From: Liolophura sinensis
Lineage: Eukaryota; Mollusca; Polyplacophora; Chitonida; Chitonidae
Length of the DNA: 64,000 bases
NCBI RefSeq assembly: GCF_032854445.1
Contig: NC_088301.1
Coordinates: 20,207,808-20,271,807, forward strand
Reading direction: 5' to 3'
The notes beneath the pieces were generated by a model. The model saw only the letters and a program-made list of their open reading frames with translations, made no database searches and had not been told where the DNA came from. Positions 34,501-42,993 of this stretch are shown in pieces; within the stretch, counting starts at the first letter, position 1; each line of letters starts with the position of its first letter. A program made the translations under genes and the position numbers.

Positions 34501-34753
34501 GCTGAGAGGTAGGAAACAAAATAGGTGAATAGGATCAGGTTTTACAGCAAGGTAAACTGAATTAGCGGAAAGTATTGCAATGGTATAAAAGATATTTTCG
34601 CATTCATGCCATTTCCGAGTTACCATTTTATAACTAAACCACTTATTGCTAATTACATGTGAATTCGATTGTTACATACATTAAATAAATCCACATACCT
34701 TTTACAGCAAGCAGCATCAAAATGGTGAAGATGAGAAACATTTGCGTCATCAT
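19302..34753 (-). CDS. Fucolectin/EGF type I receptor with ITAM-like tail (gene A, complete)
   Basis: Ten exons: 34,753-34,699; 34,501-34,364; 29,586-29,347; 28,164-27,955; 27,741-27,646; 27,029-26,883; 23,507-23,364; 22,138-22,001; 20,150-20,057; 19,551-19,302. All have AG acceptors and GT donors. The phases join without a stop to give 503 residues. The start is fixed by an in-frame TGA at 34,774-34,772. Order: signal peptide 1-18, Cys-rich MEGF-like module about 20-64, fucolectin-type lectin domain about 66-214, four EGF-like modules 215-389, membrane helix about 398-421, basic stop-transfer KRR, cytoplasmic tail 422-503. Role (inference): cell-surface glycan recognition with tyrosine-based signalling, similar in plan to Draper/CED-1/MEGF10 phagocytic receptors but with a lectin domain added. 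The 4.8-kb second intron carries the LINE relic. No expression evidence is available here. Confidence 0.85.
19552..20056 (-). other. Gene A intron 9
   Basis: AT-rich, no recognisable repeat or gene. Bounded by a GTAAGT donor at 20,056 and a TTTCAG acceptor at 19,552. Confidence 0.6.
20057..20150 (-). CDS. Gene A exon 9: transmembrane helix
   Basis: Encodes EFTVDYTN followed by a 25-residue hydrophobic run with small residues (NVIIGCVVGVILAAALITLS, then VVLWV). The next exon supplies KRR. The short charged spacer before the helix and the basic residues after it give a type I topology. Confidence 0.9.
20302..20446. repeat. 29-bp minisatellite, five units
   Basis: Units start at 20,302, 20,331, 20,360, 20,389 and 20,418, each like 'gatcgacagaaaagttttgt' plus 9 more bases. 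A degraded partial unit precedes them. The array lies in gene A intron 8, about 150 bp upstream (in gene sense) of the transmembrane exon. Open frames across it arise from the period. Confidence 0.9.
20447..22000 (-). other. Gene A intron 8, remainder
   Basis: No exon, RNA gene or named repeat recognised. Text near 21,220-21,430 resembles 37,340-37,640 (for example 'cagtaacacgtaacaac' versus 'cagtgacacgtaacaac'), suggesting another old shared repeat. Confidence 0.4.
22001..22138 (-). CDS. Gene A exon 8: EGF-like module 4
   Basis: Encodes CQPGLWGDNCVRTCNEYC, then LEQPCNAQTGACEGGCQPGH and AGKFCDI. This is the laminin-type/MEGF EGF pattern (W-G-x-x-C and C-x-G-x-x-G spacing). Phase 1 on both sides makes it a symmetric module. 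Confidence 0.85.
   Translation of the reverse strand, partial: LVNQDYGEITVSERVTSIAWNSRVTLRPAPVRVDVNRGTPGNFVT
22139..23363 (-). other. Gene A intron 7
   Basis: Contains overlapping short open frames on both strands (22,415-22,883) without recognisable motifs. No exon supported. Confidence 0.4.
23364..23507 (-). CDS. Gene A exon 7: EGF-like module 3
   Basis: Encodes CSSYTWGPDCKETCGQCHGR, AVCDGVSGDCPLENPRCAIG and YTGPRCER. Cys spacing matches exon 6, indicating that the two arose by exon duplication. Symmetric phase 1. Confidence 0.85.
23812..23905. repeat. Inverted repeat with ~26-bp arms
   Basis: 'tgatgagacgatggcatta' (from about 23,814) is imperfectly complementary to 'taatgccgttgtctcatcg' (ending about 23,905). 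The intervening bases repeat 'gatggcacgatggcacga'. Related GATGGC-rich text occurs at 60,425-60,600. It could be a small MITE-like hairpin. Confidence 0.45.
24420..24770. repeat. Dispersed repeat R3, copy 1
   Basis: Shares 'tatttcacctgttacgtgtg', 'accacactgtcgtcgctgcc' and 'gtgctactatttaaa' with 26,187-26,700 and 48,400-48,660. Non-coding, family unidentified. Confidence 0.55.
26187..26700. repeat. Repeat R3, tandem pair with period of about 370 bp
   Basis: 'catttacatgaacagttaga' (26,187) recurs as 'cattttaatgaacaattaga' (26,557), each followed by 'ccaactgaagt(a/g)aactgacaag' and the 'cacactgtcg' box. The arrangement is head to tail, with the second unit truncated. Confidence 0.55.
26883..27029 (-). 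CDS. Gene A exon 6: EGF-like module 2
   Basis: Encodes CANGRWGTDCDEGCGHCWIN, TACDKDTSECPNLSPRCESG and FQGYNCTL. Eight cysteines. Donor GTAAGT, symmetric phase 1. Sister of exon 7. Confidence 0.85.
   Translation of the reverse strand, partial: SVRMADGVQTVMRDVDIAGLILLVTRTPVNVRIYHPGVRVGFRVTIVH
27646..27741 (-). CDS. Gene A exon 5: EGF-like module 1 (short)
   Basis: Encodes VCSEGWYGVMCDKECVTDTH and CFQCDDHGLRCE. It is about 32 residues, shorter than the other three modules, and lacks their final G-x-x-G-x-x-C segment. It follows the lectin domain directly. Confidence 0.8.
27955..28164 (-). CDS. Gene A exon 4: fucolectin domain, C-terminal half
   Basis: Encodes GRRLNGFTLSVG, then a variable loop with YSTCYTD and GNIINGRCND, and closes TVRISLPLGSFLTLCEVRLF. 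The ending (hydrophobic strand, LCEV, strand) is the hallmark C-terminus of F5/8-type fucolectin (FTP) domains. The split between the halves falls after the IYNR strand. Confidence 0.85.
28165..29346 (-). other. Gene A intron 3
   Basis: About 1.2 kb, AT-rich, without recognised repeats or coding sequence apart from chance frames. Confidence 0.5.
29347..29586 (-). CDS. Gene A exon 3: fucolectin domain, N-terminal half
   Basis: Encodes NVALHQMTYQSSDYNDTKRF, then FAVDGKVGHTLESTPCTHT and the strand TYSIYTFQIYNRVGDCGNG. Typical FTP features are NVAL, QSS, AVDG, the Cys-Thr-His-Thr segment and IYNR. The usual PWW before the central strand is VSW. The vicinal Cys pair of eel fucolectin (RGDCC) is reduced to a single Cys, so sugar specificity may differ. 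Confidence 0.88.
29587..30099 (-). other. Gene A intron 2, unique part
   Basis: No exon or named repeat recognised before the duplicated block begins near 30,100. Confidence 0.45.
30215..30345 (-). mobile_element. SINE-A copy, partial (shared with 3,338-3,512)
   Basis: Plus strand reads 'atttcacttgtacgacggcg', then 'cattatggcgggaataaagg' and 'cttcccacgtacagccgc'. It is orthologous by duplication to the copy at 3,338. Confidence 0.65.
30395..30700. repeat. Dispersed repeat R4, block C copy
   Basis: 'cttcgcgcgaaaaacgtctg' through 'gttacacgttactatttggc', matching 3,560-3,870. Confidence 0.6.
31215..33251 (-). mobile_element. Degenerate non-LTR retrotransposon (CR1/L2-like), block C copy
   Basis: Minus-strand pieces: endonuclease at 33,251-32,940 (DIPGHRSFSV, FVEAKILN, SNIVCRPP) and a C-terminal segment at 31,564-31,215 (HKYNTRGRPFMDF, RKWNKLPTNLRL). 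The reverse transcriptase region (about 32,340-31,870) is more damaged than in the block B copy. It retains about 280 bp (31,580-31,860) that block B has lost. It lies inside gene A intron 2 in the same orientation as the gene. Confidence 0.75.
33380..34120. repeat. Dispersed repeat R5, block C copy
   Basis: Counterpart of 6,430-7,560 without the SINE. 'cataagtcgcacatttgtca' runs directly into 'tataacaggaaaaaagg', giving the empty site. Confidence 0.6.
34364..34753 (-). CDS. Gene A exons 1-2: signal peptide and Cys-rich module (cassette copy 3)
   Basis: Exon 1 (34,753-34,699) encodes MMTQMFLIFTILMLLAVK, a typical signal peptide. Exon 2 (34,501-34,364) encodes ADGQSCRFGRSGADCRYNCN, CAENCDGQKGCVGNCSAGWD and GPTCQR, with eight cysteines. 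Both phases equal those of copies 1 and 2. The exon 2 donor joins exon 3 in frame (C plus GT gives Arg). An upstream in-frame TGA (34,774-34,772) excludes a longer N-terminus. Confidence 0.85.
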
Positions 34754-35374
34754 AAACGTACTCCGGATGATTCACAGAAGGAGAGATTCAGTCAAGTTGT
34801 TGTCACCGATCTGTCCAACACAGGCTGTGCTGTCTACACCAACCTTTATTAAGCCCAAATCCCTGCGTATTAAGATGGTTGGTTTTAATAAAACCCATTC
34901 AGGAAGTGATCATCTATACTCTTGGTAAACTAAAGCCAGATATTCAAACTGTGGGCTAGCTCACACCACACATTCTGTGCAGGTAAGTCTGGTTAGCCTC
35001 TAGTCTTTTGTGTTATATGTGTCACACCATTTGCTCTCTTTATGGGTGTCATGAATCGTTTTATTTGTGAGCCTGAATCTGCTTATATGTCTATACACAT
35101 AACATGTTATGAAATGTCTCAGCTATGCTTTGGTTCAGTGTTAGCTTTTATTTGTCGTCTACGTATCTGCACCCCAGGGAACATTTTGAAATCTCTATAT
35201 TCTCAGCTTGAGATCTCTTGCTCAAAAATCGGACATTTTAAAACTGATTTTCATTTAAAAAATAAATGGAGATGTATTTAAAGTACGTGGAACTATATTT
35301 TGGTATCATCACACAATCTCTATATGGATAATAACTTCTGATTTATTTCATTGTAACGTTATATTTTGTATACT

Positions 35375-35640
35375 CTGCCTGGCTTGGCACTCAGCACAGA
35401 GAGGCTAGAGCAAGAAAACAGGACTGGACCAGTGATAGTATAATGTGACTAGGTGGGGTGTCATGTCTGGTTTCCATGGGTATGATACTTAAGTGGCGGC
35501 AACGCTTTGGCGGCATGGATACAGTATTTCTACGTACACTTTAGAACTCGTCGTCATTTGACTGAAAAATTGTTACGTATGACCTTAAACCCCAAGCATA
35601 CATGTACGCACATACATACACGCATACATACATTTTATTC
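35375..35640 (+). mobile_element. SINE-B copy in cassette copy 3 flank
   Basis: Head 'cctggcttggcactcagcac', then 'ataatgtgactaggtggggt', 'tcgtcatttgactgaaaa' and tail 'ccttaaaccccaagcataca'. Flanking 'tttcattgtaacgtt' and 'tttattccaaacgttt' are possible diverged target-site duplications. Cassette copy 2 has an empty site near 9,480. Confidence 0.7.
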
Positions 35641-36298
35641 CAAACGTTTAATTCTATAAGGTACTATAAGGTACTACCTGTATATTCCTACCGGTACAGA
35701 CAGCAAAGTAAAACGTCTTGTAGCTAACATGTCAGGATTACAAATCTTGAAAAAATTTGGAAACAACAGTCATGCTAGGCAGTAGTCTTTTTGATGATTT
35801 GATAATTAATGTTCTGATTTACTTTAACACTGTATCGAGATATGCCTTACTTATGTGTGGAGGAAATAGGTCATAGCCTGACAGAGAGACCCATGTGCAT
35901 CGGTGAAATACCATCCCTTTAGTAGGACCTGCGACTTTACAAACCCACTCACCCCACACGTTTAACCAGATCTCTCTGTTACAATTTTCTAGCTAAGAAA
36001 TGTCAATTCTTTAGTGGGTCACCCTTTCCTCGTGGGTTATGAATTATTATATGCTATTTTCTCTTCTCTACATAAGTTTGTCTTTATAATTCAGTGAAAT
36101 ATTCCTAAGTAGGACGTAAACACGTATGATACAAATAAATGTATAAATTAATAAATAAAGAAAACTCTATTCATAACTATCCTGTTTGGATGAACGGAAT
36201 TGTAACTCCTGTGACCCGAACACAAAGAAGTTAGTGCTCATAAGGTAGCGCAAGTTAGATAATTTAATTTCAGTGATCCACTTTATATCAAATGCCCC

Positions 36299-36332
36299 AG
36301 CCGTACGTGGGGAGGTCTGACAGCAACCTGCG
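36299..36332 (+). mobile_element. SINE-A fragment
   Basis: A 30-odd bp piece of the family core, 'gccgtacgtggggaggtctg' then 'acagcaacctgcgg'. Confidence 0.5.
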
Positions 36333-36349
36333 GAAAACAATTAATGATT

Positions 36350-37654
36350 TCTAGTCAGAATGAATGCAATCCGCTCCTATTATTAGTTGTATTTTTTTTT
36401 GCCGTTAGTGGTAGTCATTTTGTGTGGGCTGTTCCTTTTTTGTTTTGCTTGTTGGCTGGTATTATTTTGTAGCAAAGGATTTGGTTTCATTCGACTCTTT
36501 TACCAATTTTATTGTCAGACATGGGGTTTTCAGTATGGAGACTATTTATGGTGATGGGTGACGCCATGTATAGCTGAAGTATTTTTCATGTGCATTGTGA
36601 AGCTCAGTAGACGATGTGTGTAGGGTTTGTGAACATTATGAACTTCCATCTCCTCTTCTACTATTGGGTAATTATTTATGTACAGTCCACAAATTTTAAG
36701 ACACACCAGTGGGCAATAGTCCTCCATGAATTGACAATTGCCGATTAACACCTCTTATTGCCTTAGTGCAAATCACTCCATGGAATGGAGTCGCCCTTTC
36801 ATCTAATTTATATATGTATGTCTCGTCTTCGACCAATTTGTACTTGCCAGTTTGGTATTTTCCCCGTACCGAACGTTCATTGGCTAACACGGATGACGTC
36901 ATTTTTCACATAAAAAAGCAGGTTATTTTTAATCGAGATGTTCGAATGGTCTATCGTGTGAAGATAGTAACAAATATGTTTTCGAGTATTTCGCGTATAG
37001 GGCTTACTACAAGAATAAGTAAGGCAGATATTTTTGTTCAATGACTGAAAAAGTGTTGAGTACGACGTTAAACCCCAAGCATACATAAACATACATTTTT
37101 GCTGAGAACATGGTTGATTGAAATCTGCACTGTCAGTTTAGACCAAGAGGTTAGCACTATTGTTTGTGGCTTGTCAGCCAATCAGCTGAATACAGAGAAA
37201 TTACCATTCAGATTATTATTCCAGAGACGTGCATCCCATAAAATATATATGACACATTAAAGAAACGAAATGAAGTTCATCTTCCGGGTCTTTCTCGTTG
37301 TCACCAGCCATAACATACACGCTACTGACTGGAAAACTACATGTTGTTGTCAAAGTTGCCTTTAATCAGTGACACGTAACAACAAAAGCTCTGCACATAA
37401 ACGTGTTGAAAGTCCATAATCTTGCACAGAGCACTATTTCTAATTCTTAACGTTAAACTGCATAAGACCCTTTTTCTATGGCGAGAAAACATTGTTTTGG
37501 GTGATATCATAATTATTTTTAAAAAGTGGCATGCTGGATCCATCTGTTATGACGGATTGTGGCACAAGATATCTAAACTGCTATGGACTTTAATCTAAAC
37601 CCTGTTTCTGACACTGCCATATTTGATATTGTTGTCAAGTTTTAATATAACATA
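36350..37654. other. Duplicated non-coding sequence upstream of gene A
   Basis: Partner of 11,570-12,700. 36,990-37,090 ends in a SINE-B tail ('gacgttaaaccccaagcata'). No exon supported. Confidence 0.45.
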
Positions 37655-37822
37655 TTTATTTATTTGATTGGTGTTTTACGACGTAATCAAGAATATTTCA
37701 CTTATACGACGGCGGCCAGCATTATGGTGGGAGGAAACAGGGCAGAGCCCGGGGGAAACCCACGACCATCCGCAGGTTGCTGCCAAACCTTCCCAGGTAC
37801 AGCCGGAGAGGAAGCCAGCATG
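37655..37822 (-). mobile_element. SINE-A copy
   Basis: Plus strand 'tttatttgattggtgtttta', 'atttcacttatacgacggcg', 'gtgggaggaaacagggcaga' and 'gagaggaagccagcatg'. The 3' half and central domain are well preserved and the head is absent. Confidence 0.8.
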
Positions 37823-37920
37823 TAGTAAAATATAACCTTAATGAATGAATGTTATTTTATCTCTTGTAGTATATGATTTCACGACAATATCGTTTTAGAG
37901 CAAGATGTTAGGAAATTTTG

Positions 37921-37976
37921 GATTGACAATCCGCCCCCTTAAGCGGACGCCCTACCAACTGAGCTATCGGGGCCGG
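37921..37976 (-). pseudogene. tRNA-like 5' half (SINE head or pseudo-tRNA)
   Basis: Minus strand begins GGCCCCGATAGCTCAGTTGG, a good D-arm/A-box. A TCCGC/GCGGA anticodon-stem-like hairpin follows with an oversized loop. There is no T-arm or B-box afterwards, so this is not a functional tRNA. It differs from the SINE-A head. Confidence 0.5.
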
Positions 37977-39057
37977 TGGCCGAGGCAATGGGTTCTTGGT
38001 GTTGAAACCAATCTTGTGCAGTTTAACATTATGAATTAGAAAAATAAAGTATTCACACTGCATTTTACTCACAATAATATAAACGTACAACGTATCAATG
38101 TTTAGAGTTCTGGTTCAGAAAAAACTTGTACATAGCGTGACGCCATAATGTATTCATATGTATACTGACACGCCACCTTATCCCCTCTGCCCTTAACCCC
38201 CCGATCAACTTCTTCTTTTCTTTGCTCTAAAATTGAAAAAAAATACTTTAAATTTTATTTTTTGCAAGCAATTTCAGCTATATCTCACACGGTTTTTTTT
38301 GCCGGTGTTGATTTGTTTGACTGCACGTCTGTCTGCAACCCAGTGCAAACCGACCAACTGGGCCTATGTACAGAGTTTTGTCTCTTTGTATTGATTGATG
38401 GACTTTCTTCATATACAATGCACGTTTGCACTGTTGGGATCTACTTGTGAGGGGTTTTAGATATAGAGTATACATAAGTATGAAAGCTCATATAAAACGA
38501 TTGTCCTATCGGTGTCTGAAGGGTGCTTGACAATTGGCCTAAGCTTGTTTAGAAAAATGCTTCTTTATCGAATCCATCATATTGATAATACATTGTAATT
38601 CTCTTTCATCGGCCAGCCATTTTCTGAAGAAAACACTAATCGTGCCAAAGGTATTTACTGACCTTCTGAGAATAATACTTATTCATTCCAGTGGACAAAG
38701 CTCTTGACAATATTATATATGCTGAACTGCTTTACACTTGGATAATATATACAGGAGGACGTCTTATACATTATTGTGCAATGAGAATGGTAATGAGAAT
38801 GGTAATATTGAAACACGTCTTGATAGTAGATGCAAATGTAGATATATTGTGAGGATAAGGTATTCATGCAGTCTAAGGCTCAGGGCGTTTTCGCTGATTT
38901 TCTATGTCTTTCTTTTCACGTGATGTTTATGCACTTCAACTCTATAGTGCATGAGATATCGAGAAAGAAGCCGTGTTTGGAAATTTGTGTATGCCATAAA
39001 TAGTCATGATGCTTTGATGTACATCACAATTCGGTGTGTTTATATCGTTTGTATATA
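37977..39057. other. Intergenic, right end of block C and unique sequence
   Basis: 38,505-38,710 is the partner of 13,556-13,755. The rest shows nothing I can assign. Confidence 0.4.
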
Positions 39058-39071
39058 CGCTGCGTATGGAA
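39058..39071. repeat. Target-site duplication, left
   Basis: CGCTGCGTATGGAA, identical to 44,722-44,735. It abuts the 3' (ATTC)n tail of the element. Confidence 0.9.
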
Positions 39072-39329
39072 TGAATGAATGAATGATTATGGCTTTACGC
39101 CACATCGGCAATATTTCAGCCATATCGTGGCGAGAACATGTTTAAAACCAGGAATCAGTATATGGTTTTCAAGACTGAAGTATGAACATACAAAACAAAT
39201 GAAAAATGACAGACATGTTTAAAACTAGGTAAAACAATCAAAGCTCTTTAAAAACTTGAAAACCACAAAGCTTTTGAAATTTTAATATGTATATATGAAC
39301 TAGAAATATCTATGTGAAATAAAATGAAA

Positions 39330-40215
39330 TTATATCTTATGATATAATCCAATATGTTTTAAGTAATTAATGACAGTATCGCCAGCGACACTGTCAAATA
39401 AATCAAATATAGAGCTGACTGTGTAGAATCTTTGCCTAATACGAGCAAAGTCCACACAGTCAACGAGAATATGTTTCATGCCGTACTGGGCATTACAACC
39501 AACACACTCAGGAGCACTGCTCCCATCTAGGATAAAATTGTGTGTTAGACGAGAATGCCCAATACGGCACCTTGTTAGAACTACTTGGTCCCTACGAGAC
39601 CTATTAAGAGTATAAGAATTATTGCCAATGACAGGATGAATAGCATGCAGTTTGTTGTGGATCTGCAAATCCCATTCATCCTGCCAAAGGCGACGAATAT
39701 ATTTAAGAATATGATATCTAAAATCAGTGTAACAAATTTTCATCTTCGATATGGGTTTATTAAGGGCAGCTTTCGCCTCCCTGTCCACGACTGTGTTTCC
39801 ATGGATACCAATGTGACTTGGTATCCAACAGAATACAATATTTTTACCTCTTTTAATTAGATTTTTATGTACGGCTAATATCTCAAGGATGGAAGGATTT
39901 TTAAATTTATTATTCTGAATTGCCAAAAGGCAAGAGAGCGAGTCCGTGCAGATCACAGCCCTCTGGGCATGCCCAGCAGAAACATATGACAAAGCCAGAA
40001 GTATAGCTCTGGCCTCTGCAGAAAAGATTGAAGATGAGGATGGAAGACGAAGAGAAGTGACCCGCTGTTCTAAGACAGCCGCAGCCGCAACCTTCTCCCC
40101 ATCCTTCGACCCGTCAGTATATATAAATTTATAATCTGGATAATTAGCCTTTATCTCAGAAAAACTTTGCTGAATTATTAGAGGATTCGTATTTCTTTTG
40201 TTATGTTTAGAGGGG
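39330..40215 (-). CDS. Retrotransposon RNase H domain (ORF2 3' part)
   Basis: The frame opens upstream of 40,178. It carries the four catalytic acidic positions of type I RNase H: TDGSKDG, the Glu of FSAEARAI, the Asp of CTDSLSCL and the Asp of VVDREAK. WIPSHIGIHGN is the usual conserved segment before the last Asp. A C-terminal CxxC...H...C-like cluster (CRIGHSRLTH, CVGCNAQYGMKHILVDC) follows, as in I and Jockey-type elements. It is one frame off the reverse transcriptase part because of an indel near 40,200. Ends at TAA at 39,330. Confidence 0.88.
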
Positions 40216-42993
40216 ACTCCGGAAAAGAAACCGGAGCTATATTCTCAAGCTTGATGCCAGCTCCCACAACGTGGTCCCGAACACGAAGACCAAACGAAGG
40301 GATCTTATTAGGACATTTGTTATATTTGTCTACATATAACGGATTGAAAACACAGTCGTAGGCAGGGTTTGTTGGGTGTGCTTTAAGCTTTGTAGTATAT
40401 TTAAGGCATAGTTTTATACGCCTGAGATGTAAAGAAGGCTCATTAGCTTCGACGTATAAACTTTCTACTGGTGAAGTTCTAAATGCACCAAGGCTGAACC
40501 TCAAACCTTGGTGATGGACGGGATCCAACATTTTTAGATAGGATTTCCTTGCAGAACCATAAATGCTGGACCCATAGTCCAATTTAGACCTCACCAGAGA
40601 ACGATATAAATTAAGTAAAACTGATCGGTCAGCACCCCAATCGGTGCTAGACACGACCTTAATTATATCCAGAGCCTTTATACATTTAGCTTTAAGCATT
40701 TTTAAATGAAGTATAAAGGATAATTTTTTATCAAATATAACCCCTAAAAATTTATTTTCCCCAACAATCTTCACTGGTTCTCCACAAAATTTAAGCTCAG
40801 GGTCTAGATGAAGTTTCCGTTTATTACAGAAATGCATACCGACGGTTTTAGATGTAGAAAATCTAAAACCGTTGGCAACTGCCCATTTCTCAATCTTGTT
40901 GAGACAAAGCTGCAGTTGCCGCTCGATGTTATTCATATTTTTAGCACTGTAGCATATCAGGAAATCATCTACGTATAAAGAACCCTCAGTGCCAGATGTC
41001 AACGTTTTAGCTAAACTATTAATTTTTATGCTGAACAGTGTTGGCGAAAGAATACTGCCCTGGGGAACACCCATCTCCTGCTCATGCGAATCAGAAAGAG
41101 TGGGCCCCACCCGTACCTTAAACTGACGATCAGATAGAAATTCGGATATAAATGATGGTACGCGGCCTTTAAGACCCATATCAGAAAGGTCCTTTAAAAT
41201 ACCATATTTCCATGTGGTGTCGTAGGCCTTTTCAAGGTCAAAAAATATCGACACCACATGTTCATTATTAATAAAACCGTCACGAATAAAAGTTTCGAAA
41301 CGGACAAGGTGATCTAGTAGATCTAAGTAGATCGTCCTTGACGAAAACCACATTGTATATTAGATAGTAACTTGTTGGTTTCAAGAAACCAAACAAGCCT
41401 ATCATTTACCATCCGTTCCATAGTCTTACAGACGCAGCTGGTAAGAGCTATGGGACGGTAATTATTTGGATCAGTATGATCCTTACCCGGTTTAGGGACC
41501 GGGATAATACACGCCTCCCTCCAAGTCGGCGGAAAATTACCAGTTTGCCAAATGCCATTAAGTAAATCTAAGAGAGTCTCAAGTGGCTCAGATGGTAAAT
41601 GATTCAGAAGCTTATAATATATATTATCAGGGCCACACGCAGTATCGTGTGCCTTTTTAAGAGAAGTTTTAAGTTCCTCAATTGAAAAACGTCGATTATA
41701 ATCTTCTAAATTCTTAGAAGAAAAAGCCAATTTAATTTTCTCCTTATGTATTTTAATACGTCGAAACTCAGAAGTGTAATTCTCAGAAGAAGATTTCTGA
41801 GATATTGTTTCAGCTAGTTTATTCGCTATTTCAGATGGCGATGTTAATAGGGTATCGCCATCTTTTAAATGCTGAATTTTGGCTTTGTTGTTTTTGCCCT
41901 TAAGCTTCTGAACCATGTTCCAGACCTTACGCATGGGTGTTTTTGACGTAATGCCTGAAACAAAGTTCCGCCAACAAGAACGTCTCTTAGATTTAATTAA
42001 TCGGCGAGCCTTAGCTCCGAATATACGGACCTGGTTTAAATTATTATTATCAGGACAATGATTAAATCTGTGCTCGGCCTTTTTGCGATCCTTTATGGCT
42101 TTGCGACAGTCATCGTCGTACCAGGGTTTACTTTTGGATTTTGGATTTGTCGAGGTCTTAGGTATGGTTCTATCAGCTGCTGTTAATATAAGTTCATTAA
42201 ATTTTAAAAGAGGATCTTCTGCAGCATTGAGATTCTCTGGAGTGATGTCAGCCTCACAGAACATCTCAAATGCGATCCAATCTGCTTTATCGAATTTCCA
42301 CCTAGCTACACGTTCTAAAGAATTAGAAGTAATATGTTCTAGGATTATAGGAAAATGGTCACTACCACAAAGATCGTCATGCACCTTCCAAGAAAAATCA
42401 AGAAGAAGTGATGGATCTGTGATAGTGAGATCGATAGCAGAATAAGTGCCATTACCCGGATGTAAATAGGTATTAGAACCATCATTGAAATAACACAGTT
42501 CTTCCTTACACAAGAAGTCTTCGACTATCTTGCCCTTATTATTTATGTTATTACTGCCCCATAGAGGGTTATGGGAATTAAAATCTCCCATAATAATAAA
42601 CGGTTTAGGTAATTGTTCTGTAAGATTATGTAACTGAGAAGCTGACAGAGAAGTGTTTGGAGGTATATAAACGGAACATAATGTGATTGTTTCAGACAAC
42701 GAAACACGGACGGCCACAGCCTGAAGCTCTGTATCCAGAGAAACAGGGCTGTGGATAATATTGTTATTTATGAATATTGAGGAGCCGCCTGCCGCCCGCT
42801 CTTCTTCATTTGAATAAGTAGTATATAAAGAATAATTTTTAAGATTTATTTTATCTTTGTCAGATGTCTTCAGGTGAGTCTCCTGAAGACAAAGGGCAAT
42901 AGGATTTAGTAATTGAACTAGCTGTGTTATTTCAATAAAATTTACTTTAAGACCTCGACAATTCCACTTTATAATTTTATCGTATATCGCCAT
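40178..42993 (-). CDS. Retrotransposon ORF2: endonuclease and reverse transcriptase, frameshifted
   Basis: From ATG at 42,993. The endonuclease domain (42,960-42,330) shows WNCRG, QETH, GDFNSHNPLWG, the YSAIDLT segment and GSDHFPI, the AP-endonuclease catalytic set. Reverse transcriptase motifs follow: NYRPIALTS, then CGFRQGRST at the end of the first open part (41,323). After a frame change come FFDLEKAYD, GVPQGSILSPTLFS and YVDD with the two catalytic aspartates. The break at 41,323-41,353 coincides with a near-perfect 10-bp tandem duplication ('gatctagta/gatctaagta' on the plus strand). The second open part ends at 40,178. Confidence 0.9.

Larger units (their letters stand above)
30100..38760. 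repeat. Segmental duplication block C (pairs with 3,060-13,760)
   Basis: Same orientation as block B, offset by 25-27 kb. It covers most of gene A intron 2, exons 1-2 and about 4 kb upstream. Compared with block B it lacks the 7,231 SINE-A, the 8,820-9,435 segment and the 10,160 SINE-B. It carries its own SINE-B at 35,375-35,640. Confidence 0.75.

Noticed and set aside
37921-37976. Possible functional tRNA gene
   Set aside because: Only the 5' half is present. The anticodon loop is one base too long and there is no T-arm, so it is a SINE head or pseudo-tRNA.
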